In this document: piece by piece, positions 11,048 through 23,700 of the stretch
How the letters are laid out: each line of letters starts with the position of its first letter
How positions within the stretch are numbered: the first letter of the stretch is position 1
From: Antedon bifida
Lineage: Eukaryota; Echinodermata; Crinoidea; Comatulida; Antedonidae
NCBI GenBank assembly: GCA_963402885.1
Contig: OY727097.1
Span: 32,357,401-32,421,400, forward strand
DNA length: 64,000 bases
Direction: 5' to 3'
Program-made: the position numbers and the translations under genes
The notes under the pieces: generated by a model
Told to the model about the DNA's origin: nothing
Database searches by the model: none
The model's input: the letters and a program-made list of their open reading frames with translations, nothing else

Positions 11048-13380
11048 GCTTGCTCCCATTCCAAGTCTAATCTACAGTATAAGAATTTTCATTGATTTAT
11101 GGTGTTTTATAAGAGAAATTGTTCATATTTATATGTGATAAATAGCCATTATGTACAATATTATTACAAAGTTATTATTATTAATACATTTTTTTACAGC
11201 TGCATCCATACATACATCTGTATTGATTATTGCTTGATCAAGTATTGATGATTCGTTTAATATTTGTAAATCTGTGTTTTATTGGGGTTTTTTTGCTGTG
11301 ACTTCTATACAAGGTAACAACTGTTAATTAACAAACTGTAAACTACAATATACCTATCTCTTATTTTTTTTGACGACAATGCAATTTTTAAAGGTATTTT
11401 AAGTGTCTATTGCTCAAGTATTATGTTTAACAGATATTGTATTTTTAATCATGATTTTAAACTATTAAAGAAAGTTGAATAAGAAATCATACACTAAATC
11501 ATACACTAAAGCGATTTTGTAAGAATGAACTGAACAGTGAAATACAATGCTTTAGCTTTTGGTTTGTTCAATTTAAAATATAAATAGAATGTTTAGTTTT
11601 ATACAATGTTTATTATTAAGCAAAAATATTATTTCAGTGAATTAAGTTCAATATTGATGATTTATCTTTCAGTATATACATATAAGAATTCAAAATATTG
11701 ACATAAATTGTCAAGTTCAAACAGATTAATCTGTGTGGCGGGTGTAACGAATGATGATGTAATTGCTCAGAATGAGTTCAACAGGAGATTAGCCTGTGTG
11801 GGCAGGGTGTAACGAATAAAATAACTATTTCTAGTTAAAGAAGATATATTATTAAATACTTATAATTCTAGGGAATACAAGACAAAAGTAAATCAAGATA
11901 ATTAAAGAATTTTGGAAAATGCAAAAATTATAATAAGAAAAGTAATTTCGGTTATATTTTTGTACGCTTTATTTTGATATGTATTAGCAATTTAAATTAT
12001 TTATTAAATAAATTAAGTTCTACTAACAAATTAGTAATTTAAGAAAGTTAAATAATATTAAACACCTTAATTCAACAGATAGACCTTGCAACATGTTGAT
12101 TTATTATTATTGACCATATCAAACGGCTATGCTAAATTATTTCCCCTGTATCCGGAAGCATGCGACATACGTCCGTCGGCCAACAAAATCCCTAATTCGT
12201 GTGTTAAGCCTCGTCAGTACTCGACATTATCAGTGTGTTATTTAAAATGGACATTCAAATTATTTCGTATAAGGACTGAACAGGGAGTAGTGTGTTAGTT
12301 GGTATTCAGTATTATGTTTAGCAAATTAATACTATCGTTCTTTCAATATTATCGACTTCTTCTCAAAAGATGGCGTATATTTTTATTTTACGATTTCATT
12401 TATAATGTTTAAAGAAGTCAAAGTTTCATTTAGAAATGAGAACTCGGATAAGACGTTTATGTTACTATAGATTGAATATTGGTATACTAAAAATACATTG
12501 TGTTACTTCACTGTGGCGTTATTTATACCATTTTAACATAAGATAATTCTGTTTTCATGAACACAATTATAGGCAAACATGCAATTTTGTTTAATTAGTT
12601 TGGTTAGGTTCTGTATGCCTATTTTATAAGAGTCGTTACATTATTCATGCAGAGAGTATACTTCGAGGTTGTAAATAATATGTATATACGAATAGGATGA
12701 GGAGGAGGTATAGACTATACCTAACTCAATGCTTTAAGGGTTAGGGTTAAAAGAGTATCTTATGTATATACGAATAGGATGAGGAGGAGGTATAGACTAT
12801 ACCTAACTCAATGCTTTAAGTAAGAATGCAATAACGTGCCAAACTGCACCAGCTGAATGCTATTATAGAACAACGTGTACAGTAAATATTGTTTAGTTAT
12901 AAGGATTTTTTTTATTTTAATAAAAGTTTATATAATTATTTGCCAAAAAAAAAACATGAACTGAGGTATGCATGCATAAAGTAATCTATTTGATTATGAT
13001 TGAATGTTATTAGCTTATATTGTGATTAAGAAACGTCACGATACCTAAACAGTGTTTTCCTTATAACAAATAATGTATTTATTTTCGAGGTCTCATGAGC
13101 GTATTAATACGCTATCCTATGTTGTACTGTTCATTTGTATACTATGGTGGTACAACGTTTGATTAAATGACGAAATAGTTGTCAAAGATGAATTTTGTCA
13201 TGCGTCTATACTTTAAAATAAACATTGCTTGAATGTATTTGATACCACAGCATATTCTACTTTTGTTTGTTCGACGGTAAAATATCAAAATGTGTATAGT
13301 GAAAATAATACGAAATTACCATTGAGCAACAACAGCATGGTCGCGTGATGCTGATATTCCGCAATAACTTAATTGATATT
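11048..13380. other. 3' UTR of the MBT gene and intergenic DNA
   Basis: The first several hundred bases after the TAG at 11045-11047 are AT-rich and probably the 3' UTR. Candidate poly(A) signals include AATAAA at 11815-11820, but several AT-rich alternatives exist. From about 12.0 kb the region is intergenic. It contains a 59-bp duplication (12680-12820) and otherwise nothing I can identify. No coding exon is supported. Confidence 0.5.
12680..12820 (+). repeat. Duplicated 59-bp block around a telomere-like GGTTAGGGTTA
   Basis: Copies at 12680-12738 and 12762-12820 share ATGTATATACGAATAGGATG ... CTCAATGCTTTAAG and include the palindrome GGTATAGACTATACC. The spacer holds GGGTTAGGGTTA. Confidence 0.85.
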
Positions 13381-13400
13381 CGAAGTTTAAACTTATCTGG

Positions 13401-13408
13401 TATATAAA
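13401..13408 (+). promoter_or_regulatory. TATA box of carboxypeptidase copy 1
   Basis: TATATAAA lies 152 nt upstream of the ATG at 13553, in a block conserved with copy 2. The spacing suits a transcription start at about 13430. Confidence 0.7.
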
Positions 13409-13552
13409 CAATAATGCCTATAATCAACAGCTGCATCTAAATACTAGTTCTCATCCCATCATCAACAACTATGATAAGAATTCGTCGATATCCGTGGCAG
13501 CAATTGGGTGCAAGTGGTATAACGTGTTATTCGGTGGAACACGTATTGAATC

Positions 13553-16092
13553 ATGTGGAAGTTTGTTTTCCTAAGTTTAGTTGTTTCTACTACTTTGGGG
13601 TCTCACCAAAGATATGACAAGTAAGTGTTTTTTGAAGAAAACAAAATAACGATGTTGGTTAATTTGATGTTTTTCGATACAATATTGTGGTTTATAGCTT
13701 TCAGGTATGGCGTATCCGATGTGAAGACGAGACTGATGTTAAATGGGTAAACACAGCAGCGTCGATGTATGAAGACAAGGTAGGCCTAATTTCAATTTAC
13801 TCAATTATTGGAAAGTATAAATCTACGAGTTTTTAGAGTAAATTAAACATTAAATTAAACATTACATTATCAATCTTGGAACACCTTAGATTGATAGCTG
13901 GGCTGCCAATCACCAGACCAACTCTGTTGACCTGATGGTTTCTCCGTGGTTTATTGATACCTTTCGGAACCTTCTCACAAGTCATGGTTTACAATTTACA
14001 GTAATCATTGAGAACGTACATGAACTGATAAACAATGAGCGAGATACAATACGGACTAGGGCAGTTGGTGCCGACTTTGATTATACCGTGTACCATACAT
14101 ACGATGAGGTAAAATGCCTTATTAATCTTTTTTAAATTACCATCCTCTTGTCACTTCAAAGCATCTTTAGTCCATTTACCATCATTTTATATAGGTTTTT
14201 GAAACGTTGTCAATAATTGTTTTTACAAGATTCAAGATTGGGTCAAGACATTTTCAAAAGAAAACAGCAACATTGTTGAATCGTTTCTCCTGACAACTTC
14301 ATATGAAAAACGACCAATTAATGGCTTAAAGGTAATAGTAGTTTATTTATTTAAAGTAGATGTTATCCTTGTTACAATAAAGTAAACATTTTGTATTGTT
14401 TAATGACTTCTGAAAATTAACATGATGTAACACTAAAAATAGCACATTTAAAAATCGATTGACGTTAGAACTGTATAATTTAGAAAAATACTATAATTAT
14501 GTAAATTCTGACCATTATTATTTTTAATGTTTAGATCTCTGGTGATTTATCATCAACTGGCAAACCAGCCATTTACTTTCAAGGTGGTATCCACTCTCGT
14601 GAGTGGATCTCTCCAGCTACTGTTATGTACTTCACCAATAAAGTAAGACTAAATCAATAAAAAAATAATAATAAAAAAACTGTACTGTGTGCCGTCATGA
14701 ATAACAATACTGAGGATCGACTATATAACATTAATTAATGCATATCCAATAATATACTTACGTATCAAGATTTTAACGTTGATCAATTCCATGTTTACTG
14801 ATGTATAGCCGATAGTTCAAACAATTGAATGGATGAGAAAATTGACACATGTACAATACTATTACAATTTCGTATCTCTTATGTTAGCTTGTAGAAGATT
14901 ATGGAAGAGATAGCGAAGTGACTCGCATGTTAGACGAGATAGATTGGTACATTGTCCCATCTCTTAATGCTGACGGCTACGTGTACACCTGGGAATATGT
15001 AAGAAATCGTTCGCTTATGATATCCACAAAATGAGTTTTTTTCTGTTATGGCTGCAAACTATTCCGTAAAAATAATTGGTTTACTATGAACTTTTGCAAC
15101 GATAATACAATGTGACTACTACATCATTTACGACTTTAGTAATACTAACAAACACTGCCTTAATTGCTAATATGTTTTCTTAGGATCGTCTTTGGAGAAA
15201 AACACGTCAAAGATTCAAAGGAAACCCGTGCGTTGGAACCGATCCGAACAGGAACTATGGTTATAAATGGGGAGGTAGGCATGTGCAATTAAATGAACAC
15301 ATCATCACATCATTTATTTTCTATATCACTGTAACAATATAAGCTAATATACCGGTTGTATGTCGATCGTTATTGTATTCATTTTATCATTAAGGTGAAG
15401 GAGCTAGTAATAATTCATGTTCGTTGACCTACGCTGGTCCACATGCTTTCTCTGAACCTGAGATCAAAGGAAGTACAGATTTTCTATTGGAGAAGGCTAA
15501 AACCCAACCATTTAAAGTATTCATTGATTGGCATAGCTACTCTCAGCTGATGTTAGCGCCGTGGTCCTGGACCGACAAGGAACTTCCACCAGATGCAGCT
15601 GCACAAGACGACTTTGCAAGAGAGACGACTCAAGCTATCGAGTCTGTTTATGGGACGAAGTATGTTTATGGACCTGGCTCTAAAGTTCTTTGTAAGTTTT
15701 CAAACAAAATATATTTTACTAAATTCAGAATATATTAAACCCGAGGATAAAAAAAAATCTTTTACCATTGCATTAAAATGCTCACATGGAACATTTTAGT
15801 TGCAAAGAGTGAGTTGCATTATTAACAATTCTAAACACATATAATATTCATAAGTTGATGTTAGTTGGCCTTTTTAAATGTTTTTTTTTAATTTATAGAT
15901 GTTTCATCTGGTGCGAGCAAGGACTGGGGCTATGTCGGACTAGGTGCTACGTATTCATACACCGTCGAACTACGTGATACTGGAACATACGGGTTCCTTC
16001 TGCCAGAACACCAAATACAGCCGTCAGGCATTGAGACTTACGAAGGAGTGAAGGCTATGGGGCGCTTCATTCTAAATGAAATAAACAATTAA
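13553..16092 (+). CDS. Secreted zinc carboxypeptidase (M14A, CPA/CPB family), copy 1
   Basis: Nine exons (13553-13620, 13698-13779, 13890-14108, 14230-14331, 14535-14642, 14888-14998, 15184-15274, 15395-15691, 15899-16092) give 423 residues, normal for a prepro-carboxypeptidase. A signal peptide ([16 protein letters not shown]) is followed by the inhibitory propeptide ([16 protein letters not shown]). The catalytic set is intact: zinc ligands H177 and E180 (GIHSREW), H307 (DWHSY); substrate-binding R235 (LWRKTR), N252/R253 (PNRNYG), Y360; catalytic E383 (VELRDTG). K367, directly before the conserved Asp-Trp, sits where bovine CPA has Ile255 and CPB has Asp255, so acidic C-terminal residues may be preferred (inference). 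Tyr360 is split by the exon 8/9 junction. Likely a digestive exopeptidase activated by propeptide removal. Confidence 0.95.
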
Positions 16093-16317
16093 ATACAAAC
16101 AAACAATACTGTTGATTAATTATAATAATTACGGTGTTTTTATTGTATTTAATGCATTGAAAATATCTCTATTGCTAAGTGATACTAATTCGATTAATTA
16201 GGCAGACTATAAACAAAATGATTAATTTATCCCCCAACTCAAATCACCCATTAATTACTCTATTGGTTCTTGCTTTTATCTGACGTTTTTTTCTCAATCT
16301 ACTCAATCAAGAAATTA

Positions 16318-16323
16318 AATAAA
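16318..16323 (+). promoter_or_regulatory. Candidate poly(A) signal, carboxypeptidase copy 1
   Basis: AATAAA lies about 225 nt after the stop codon and is conserved in copy 2 at 19771-19776. Confidence 0.5.
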
Positions 16324-16572
16324 ATCTTTTAATTACAATCAATAGGCCTAATTTTTTTATTCGTCATTGTTTTAACGATTGTAATTAAATAGTTAGTACT
16401 TTAAGGACCCGGTACTGAAAAACAGCAATGTAAACTTGAAGAGATAATAATTAAAAGTCATGTGATTATACATTCGTTGTTTTGGAAACACTTTGGACTC
16501 GTCTATTAATTGTTGCTAAATTTGTTTTGTTATTATTTTAATGAAAACGCAGTACAGTTTAAACTTATCTGG

Positions 16573-16580
16573 TATATAAA
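16573..16580 (+). promoter_or_regulatory. TATA box of carboxypeptidase copy 2
   Basis: TATATAAA lies 158 nt upstream of the ATG at 16731, within the same conserved core as copy 1. Confidence 0.7.
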
Positions 16581-16730
16581 CATTAATGCCTATAATCAAC
16601 AGCTGCATCAGAATACTAGTTCTCATCCCCGTAAAATCGAACAACATATGATAAGAAGTCGTCGATGATATGTGACAGCAATTGAGTGCAAGTGTTATAA
16701 CGTGTTATTCGGTGGAACACGTATTGAATA

Positions 16731-19501
16731 ATGTGGAAGTTTGTTTTCCTAAGTTTAGTTGTTTCTACTACGTTGGGGTCTCACCAAAGATATGAAAAGT
16801 AAGTGTTTTTTGAAGAAAACAAAATAACGATGTTGGTTTATTTTGATGTTTTTCGATACAATATTGTGGTTTATAGCTTTCAGGTATGGCGTATCCGATG
16901 TGAAGACGAGACTGATGTTAAATGGGTAAACACAGCAGCGTCGATGTATGAAGACAAGGTAGGCCTAATTTCAATTTACTCAATATTATTGGAAAGTACA
17001 TCTACGAGTTTTTAGAGTAAATTAAACATTACATTATCAATCTGTTGGAACACCTTAGATTGATAGCTGGGCTGCCAATCACCAGACCAACTCTGTTGAC
17101 CTGATGGTTTCTCCGTGGTTTATTGATACCTTTCGGAACGTTCTCACAAATCGTGGTTTACAATTTACAGTAATCATTGAGAACGTACAGGAACTGATAG
17201 ATAATGAGCGAGATACAATACGGACTAGGGCAGTTGGTGGCGACTTTGATTATACCGTGTACCATACATACGATGAGGTAAAATGCCTTATTAATCTTTT
17301 ACATCCTCTGTCACTTCGAAGAATCTTTTGTACATTTACCATATATATGATTATAATTTTATATAGGTTTTTGAAACTTGTCAATAATTGTTTTTATAAG
17401 ATTCAAGATTGGGTCAAGACATTTTCACAAGATAACGGCAACATTGTTGAATCGTTTCTCCTGACAACTTCATATGAAAAACGACCAATTAATGGCTTAA
17501 AGGTAATAGTAATTTATTTATTTAAAGTAGATTTTATCCTTGTTAAAATTAAATAAACATTTTGTATTGTTTAATGACATCTGAAAATTAACATGATGTG
17601 ACACTAAAAATGGCACATTTATTAAAATTTAACCTTAGAAGTGTATCATTATTATTATAGATTACATTTAGAATACTACTAGGCCTATATGTAAATCCTG
17701 ATCAAATTGTTATTTTTAATGTTTAGATCTCTGGTGATTTATCATCAACTGGCAATCCAGCCATTTACTTTCAAGGTGGTATCCACGCTCGTGAGTGGAT
17801 CTCACCAGCTACTGTTATGTACTTCACCAATAAAGTAAGACTAAAGTCATTGGAAAAAAACCCAAAAAAAACACTGTATGCCGTCATGAATAACAATACT
17901 GAGGACTATATAACATTAATTAATGCATATCCAATAATATACTTCCATTTAATTGTTTATTAACTATCGGCTACATCAGTAAACATGTTTACCGATGTAG
18001 CCGATAGTTAATAAACAATTAAATGGATGAGAAAATTGACACATGTATACTAATACAATTTCGTATATCTTATGTTAGTTTGTAGAAGATTACGGAAGAG
18101 ATAGCGAAGTGACTCGCATGTTAGACGAGATAGATTGGTACATTGTCCCATCTCTTAATGTTGACGGCTACGCGTACACCTGGGTATATGTAAGAAATCT
18201 TTCGCTTATGATATCCACAAATGAGTTTTTTTAAAAACTATTTTTGTTATGGCTGCATAACTATCCGTAAAAATAAATAAAAATAATTGTTTTACAATGA
18301 ACTTTTGCAACGATGAATACAGTGTGACTACAACATCATTGACGACATCATTAAACTGTGTGCGTTTACTTTTGATCAAACACTGCCTAATTAATTGCTA
18401 TACATTTTCTTAGGATCGTCTTTGGAGAAAAACACGTCAACGATTCAAAGGAAACCCGTGCGTTGGAACCGATCCGAACAGGAACTATGGTTATAAATGG
18501 GGAGGTAGGCATGTGCAATTAAATGAACACATCATCACATCATTTATTTTCTATATCACTGTAACAATATAGGCCAATATACCGGTTGTATGTCGATCGT
18601 TATTGTATTCATTTTATCATTAAGGTGAAGGAGCTAGTAATAATTCATGTTCGTTGACCTACGCTGGTCCACATGCTTTCTCTGAACCTGAGATAAAAGG
18701 AAGTACAGATTTTCTATTGGAGAAGGCTAAAACCCAACCATTTAAAGTATTCCTTGATTGGCATAGCTACCGTCAGATGATGTTAGCGCCGTGGTCCTGG
18801 ACCGACAAGGAACTTCCACCAGATGCAGCTGCACAAGACGACTTTGCAAGAGAGACGACTCAAGCTATCGAGTCCGTTTATGGGACGAAGTATGTTTATG
18901 GACCTGGCTCTAAAGTTCTTTGTGAGTTTTCAAACAAAATATGTATTTTACTAAATTCAGAATATATTAAACCCGAGGATAAAAAAAACCCCGGAATCTT
19001 TTACGATCGCATTAAAGCCGAAACACTAGGCGCATTTGTTCGCGCGAATCGACAGTATCAGCTTATACGCATGCGTAGAGAGGGATTTGTGAGATGGAAA
19101 CATGAAATGCATATATGCGTATAAAGTGACGCTTTCGATTCGCGCGAACAAATTCGCATAGTGGAAAATCGGCTTAAGATGCTCACATGGAACATTTTAG
19201 TTGCAAAGGGTGTGAGTTACATTATTAACAAGTCAAAAGACAGATAATATTCATAAATTGATGTTAGTAGCCGGCCTATTTAAATGGTTTTTTTTTTTAA
19301 TTTATAGATGTTTCATCTGGTGCAAGCAAGGACTGGGGCTATATCGAACTAGGTGCTACGTATTCATACACCGTCGAACTACGTGATACTGGAACATACG
19401 GGTTCCTTCTGCCAGAACACCAAATACAGCCGTCAGGCATTGAGACTTACGAAGGAGTGAAGGCTATGGGGCGCTTCATTCTGAATGAAATAAACAATTA
19501 A
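16731..19501 (+). CDS. Secreted zinc carboxypeptidase (M14A, CPA/CPB family), copy 2
   Basis: The nine exons match copy 1 in size exactly (16731-16798, 16877-16958, 17059-17277, 17401-17502, 17727-17834, 18079-18189, 18414-18504, 18625-18921, 19308-19501), again 423 residues. The active site is complete: GIHAREW, LWRKTR, PNRNYG, DWHSY and VELRDTG. The pocket lysine (SKDW) is retained. Differences from copy 1 are scattered: Ala for Ser in the zinc motif, NVDGYAYTW for [15 protein letters not shown] for YVGLGA, HSYRQM for HSYSQL. Nothing suggests pseudogenisation. Introns are also very similar, which points to recent duplication or gene conversion. Intron 5 gained a hairpin and intron 8 a MITE. 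Confidence 0.95.
17945..18026. repeat. 82-bp near-perfect palindrome in intron 5 of carboxypeptidase copy 2
   Basis: The left arm CCATTTAATTGTTTATTAAC is matched by GTTAATAAACAATTAAATGG on the right; the arms run through to a palindromic centre GTAAACATGTTTAC with one mismatch. Copy 1 (about 14788-14832) has only a right-half equivalent, so copy 2 gained an inverted duplication. Confidence 0.93.
19016..19174. mobile_element. 159-bp MITE, PIF/Harbinger-like, in intron 8 of carboxypeptidase copy 2
   Basis: Ends are AGCCGA...TCGGCT with imperfect terminal inverted repeats of about 38 bp sharing the core TTTGTTCGCGCGAATCG. TAA flanks both sides (19013-19015 and 19175-19177). Copy 1 carries the empty site GCATTAAAATGCTC near 15769-15782. 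The three-base TAA duplication suits PIF/Harbinger. A TTAA reading (piggyBac-like) fits less well because the inverted-repeat ends would then be asymmetric. No transposase is present. Confidence 0.85.
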
Positions 19502-19721
19502 ATACAAACAAACAATACTGTTGATTAATTATAATAATTACGGTGTTTTTCAATAATACAAAAATGATTAATTTTAATTTACGGAGTTTTGAATGTATTT
19601 AATGCATTGAAAATATCTCTATTGCTAAGTGATACTAATTCGATTAATAAGGCAGACTATAAACAAAATGATTATTTTATCCCCCAACACGTTCTTAATT
19701 GATAGGCCTTATACCGTCCTG

Positions 19722-19746
19722 ACCATGGAGGTTTAACCTCCATGGT
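19722..19746. repeat. 25-bp palindrome in the 3' flank of carboxypeptidase copy 2
   Basis: Arms ACCATGGAGGTT and AACCTCCATGGT flank a single T. Copy 1 has unrelated sequence at the matching position. Confidence 0.85.
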
Positions 19747-20014
19747 CCTGGCATTTTTTTCAAGAGATTAAATAAAATCTTTTAATTACAATCAATAGGC
19801 CTAATTTGTTTATTCGTCATTGTTTTAACGATTGTATGTAATTAAATAGTTAGTACTTTAAGGACCCGGTACTGAAAAACAGCAATGTAAACTTGAAGAG
19901 ATAATAATTAAAAGTCATGTGATTATACATTGATCGTTGTTTTGGAAACACTTTGGACTCGTCTATTAATTGTTGCTAAATTTGTTTTGTTATTATTTTA
20001 ATGAAAACGCAGTA

Positions 20015-20778
20015 AATTTGATTTGAATTAAAATTCTATTTTAAAATAACAGTGAGGTAGTATATAAGTATTTTACATTCTTATTGTTACCTATTTTATA
20101 AATTTATTTAAATACAATTGTTGCTCATTATAACGATTTTTACCCCAACACATAGTGTAGCTGACCGTGTTCATTAATGCGTGACACAACACAATCTCTG
20201 CTGGAGGATTGGATTCGGCCCGACGTCTGTCGTAAATGTAATTCTTATGTTGATTTTTACAATCTCTAGTTACCATTTTTTCAAATACATATGCGATGTG
20301 AATCCATAAATGAGGTATGTAAATATAAATGAACAATAGGCAATATCATCGTTGCTCTAGCCTGACAGAAGGTCTAGTTAGTAGGTTGGTCTAGGCCCAA
20401 CTAAGACTGAGTAAGCCCTCTAGTGCTAGAGGTAGACCGTACATAGTCCATACCACCTACTCACAACTAACATAACGAGACAGGTCTAACCACCAGGAGA
20501 GACAAACATTTCCCGTGTAGTTAGAAGTCCTACTGGAATGTACGCTTTACTCACTCTACTAACTAGGCCTTGTGCACTGTCTGTACGTGTAACAAAATTG
20601 AACCCCGAAAACGAAATTGCAGTACTGATGCCAAAACAATATTGCACTCTTGATGATGTCATTAAGAGTGCAATAGAACATTTCTTTAATATCATGTGAC
20701 CCACAAACCTCCAATCATGATGAGAATGATAAGAATGAAATCTAAATATTTATCCCCAAATGTATCCAGGTTGCAGAT
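20015..20778. other. Intergenic DNA and probable 5' UTR of the IQ-motif gene
   Basis: No coding exon is supported. The stretch carries a short AGGCCTAG-like segment at about 20390. An AG at 20775-20776 just before the next ATG leaves open an upstream non-coding exon. Confidence 0.4.
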
Positions 20779-23700
20779 ATGGCAAAGTTAGATTTGAACA
20801 TTCGTGGGTCGCAAGTTGTAATGGCCGGGTTTGAACAGCATCTGAAACAACTCAAAGAATCACAGGTATACCTAATTGAAACTCTCTTCATATTTAATTT
20901 TATTTAGTTCTAAAATGAATCTGACATTTTCTTTTCTATGCTATCAAAATTAAATTGCTTTATATGCTGAATTATAATTTAAATTAATTTGTTGATTTTT
21001 TTTTATCATTTTTTATTACATTTTGTCAATAGCTGATGAAATCTTCCGAGTTTATAGACATGTTTAAAACAGCAGAGAAATTTCACCATGATATGAAACT
21101 ATCTTACTTAACTTGCCGAAATAAAAGTTTCTTAAACCAGCAAGCTGAGGACAGTCAATTTTACAATATTCTGTTAAATATGATGAGAGAAATAGCTAGG
21201 TAAATAACATTGTTTTTAATGTTAAAGCTTGTGAAATATATTTTTTTTGACTTCCCTTTCGTTTTATATACTGTACTATGATATCATTTGTAGGGTTCTA
21301 AGATACTTTTTCTATTTTTAGACTAATTGCCAATTTACTACAGAAAACCCACAATATTTGCTATACTTGGCCCATGTCTGTAGTTATTGTTATTTTTATG
21401 TTATTCCACCAGTAGGAATTTCGATTTTTGTCTGAATTGTGAGCTTAAAGTATTATACAGATTATATGCTGTCCAATATCAATGTTTGCTGAATACCACA
21501 GATCAATAAAAGACACAATGTAGTACCTGTCATTGTGTTTACTACAGTGAGTCTTTCATCATTGATCACTACAGGGGGTATAATTAACAATATAACCACA
21601 GTCTTGTCACTTTCCCTAGCATTAATGGAATAAAGCAAAGAGAAGAAGTGAAGAAACTCTATCGTTGGTTTAAAGCAAATCGTGGAGTTTTAAATTCAAG
21701 TTCAGTAAGTAGGACAAAGCATGTCACTTTCTTGACCTACCAATTGCACTGTATACTTTGTTTACAAACTATTGAACCTATTTGGTCATTTGTATTAAAA
21801 CCTTTTATTAGTTTGGTCATAGTCCCATACAGTACTTTACATATCCAGTTTTGGTTAACAAATACTCTCCTTATAACTCTGTCTGTTTGCTTATTAATTT
21901 TAAGCATTTTAATAGCTCAAAACAAGGTGTCTACAGGCAACCATTGCTGAACTTTTCTGATGATGCTATTAAGTTCTATTCAGTACCCCTGGATAAACGA
22001 AACAAGAGCGGCAATAGAGTGACCTTTTTGGACAATGGAAGGGCCTCGAGACAGTCTTCAACCAAGGGATGTTTGCCAGAAAGTAACAAGCATATCACTA
22101 AGAAACCTGAGGCAGCTAACAGACCTCACACTGCTCCTCACAGACTACACAGGCCTAAGGTAGTATATTTATTAGTAAAATTCTCTTTTCGATGATCCAT
22201 GATGATAATTTTTAATAAAATGTACTTAAAGATTTTTTTTTAAATATTTTGAAAAAAAGTGTGTCATTTTGAAGTATCATAATAGTTATTAACTTTCACC
22301 AAAAACTAGTCAAAAAAAATTCATTTAACTGAAATACAGACGTTTTTTTGTTCAAAAAATAACTTTGACTTCCAGTCAAAGTTTTTGATCAAAACATATC
22401 TCATAATGCAACGCGCTTGTTTGGGTATGCATAATCATAAAATTTCCTCAAGATCTGTGTGAAAACACCTTCTCAACTGTGACAAGTTGTAAACAATCCT
22501 AATTAGCATCATGCATAATGCATACTCATGGTTTGAAATCTTTGTTTACTTTCGCTCGCGACGATTTTCCAAAAGAAATGTAATTAAATTAATTTACCTG
22601 TTAATTACGTAAACTTGTTGCTTTTGGCTCGAATTTTCGACTTAAAGTGAATGATAACTTTAATATTACTTTGATATGGCCAATTTAAATTTAGAATATT
22701 TTGACCTTCATTTTTTTGTGTTTCAAGGGACAATACATCTTTAAAATTTGTATTTTTAGATTGGAAATAACCTTTCATCGTCTTCATCAAATCCACAAGT
22801 ATTTGATTCCCCTTGCTTGACTGCACAGAATGTGTCCACACACCAACCTTATAAGCAGTATAATAGACCTGCAACTGCTATTGGAATTATGAGTCATAAC
22901 ACTAGCCCTGTTGATGAGGTAAGCATTAAATTTAATATTAAATCACAGTGATATGTTCATCATTATTAATGAAATGCGTAACAGGACTACATTAAATGCT
23001 AAAATGTTAAAGTTGTTTAATTACAGACAATTGCTTGTACTTCATCACTTCCTTCAACTGATAATGGTGTCTCAAAACCCATATCAGACAACAAGTGTAC
23101 AGATTGTGTTGAGGATGACACTATTGCACAAGAAGAAAACAATCAGTTTCCAATGCCTCATCTTGTGAATCCTGTGGCCCAACATCAATTTGTGGAGAAA
23201 CATGATGATTGTCTGCCTTCAAATAAAGTTGTCTCAATACATGTAGTTGTCCCAGGTAAAGAATGTAATGTTCTTTTTTATTTTTGCTTACATCAGAGTC
23301 ATATATAGAGATAATGGCATGTTTTGTATATAATTTAATATTAGTACTTCATTATCTACATGATATATTACTTGCTTTCTGTAGATAATGGATCACCTCA
23401 GACAGTTAGTGAGCAGGAGACGCCTTTGGAAAAATGGACGCAATACCACAATGCCCAGATTTATGGTGAAGATATAATTGGAACACACCAGTTATTTGGC
23501 AGGAGTGGTTCCCCTGCTGGTATCAGGTACACAGCTCATGATGGAGGTGAACATCCTGAACTTTATACCAGACAAGTCATTTCTAACTATGCATTGGAAA
23601 ATAAATCACCAACAGGTATACTTGGAATAATATGTGATTATTCTGCCACCATTATCTAAATGCTTGTAATGTGTTCAATTTCATAATGCATACATTGGTT

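Larger units (their letters stand above)
13385..20014 (+). repeat. Tandem segmental duplication (two carboxypeptidase units)
   Basis: The block from about 13385 (GTTTAAACTTATCTGG) to 16556 is repeated at about 16557-20014. Homology covers the TATA box, all nine exons, the introns and a long 3' flank ending in TTTTAATGAAAACGCAGTA. Sizes are about 3.17 and 3.46 kb. The difference is largely two insertions in copy 2: a hairpin at 17945-18026 and a MITE at 19016-19174. Confidence 0.93.
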
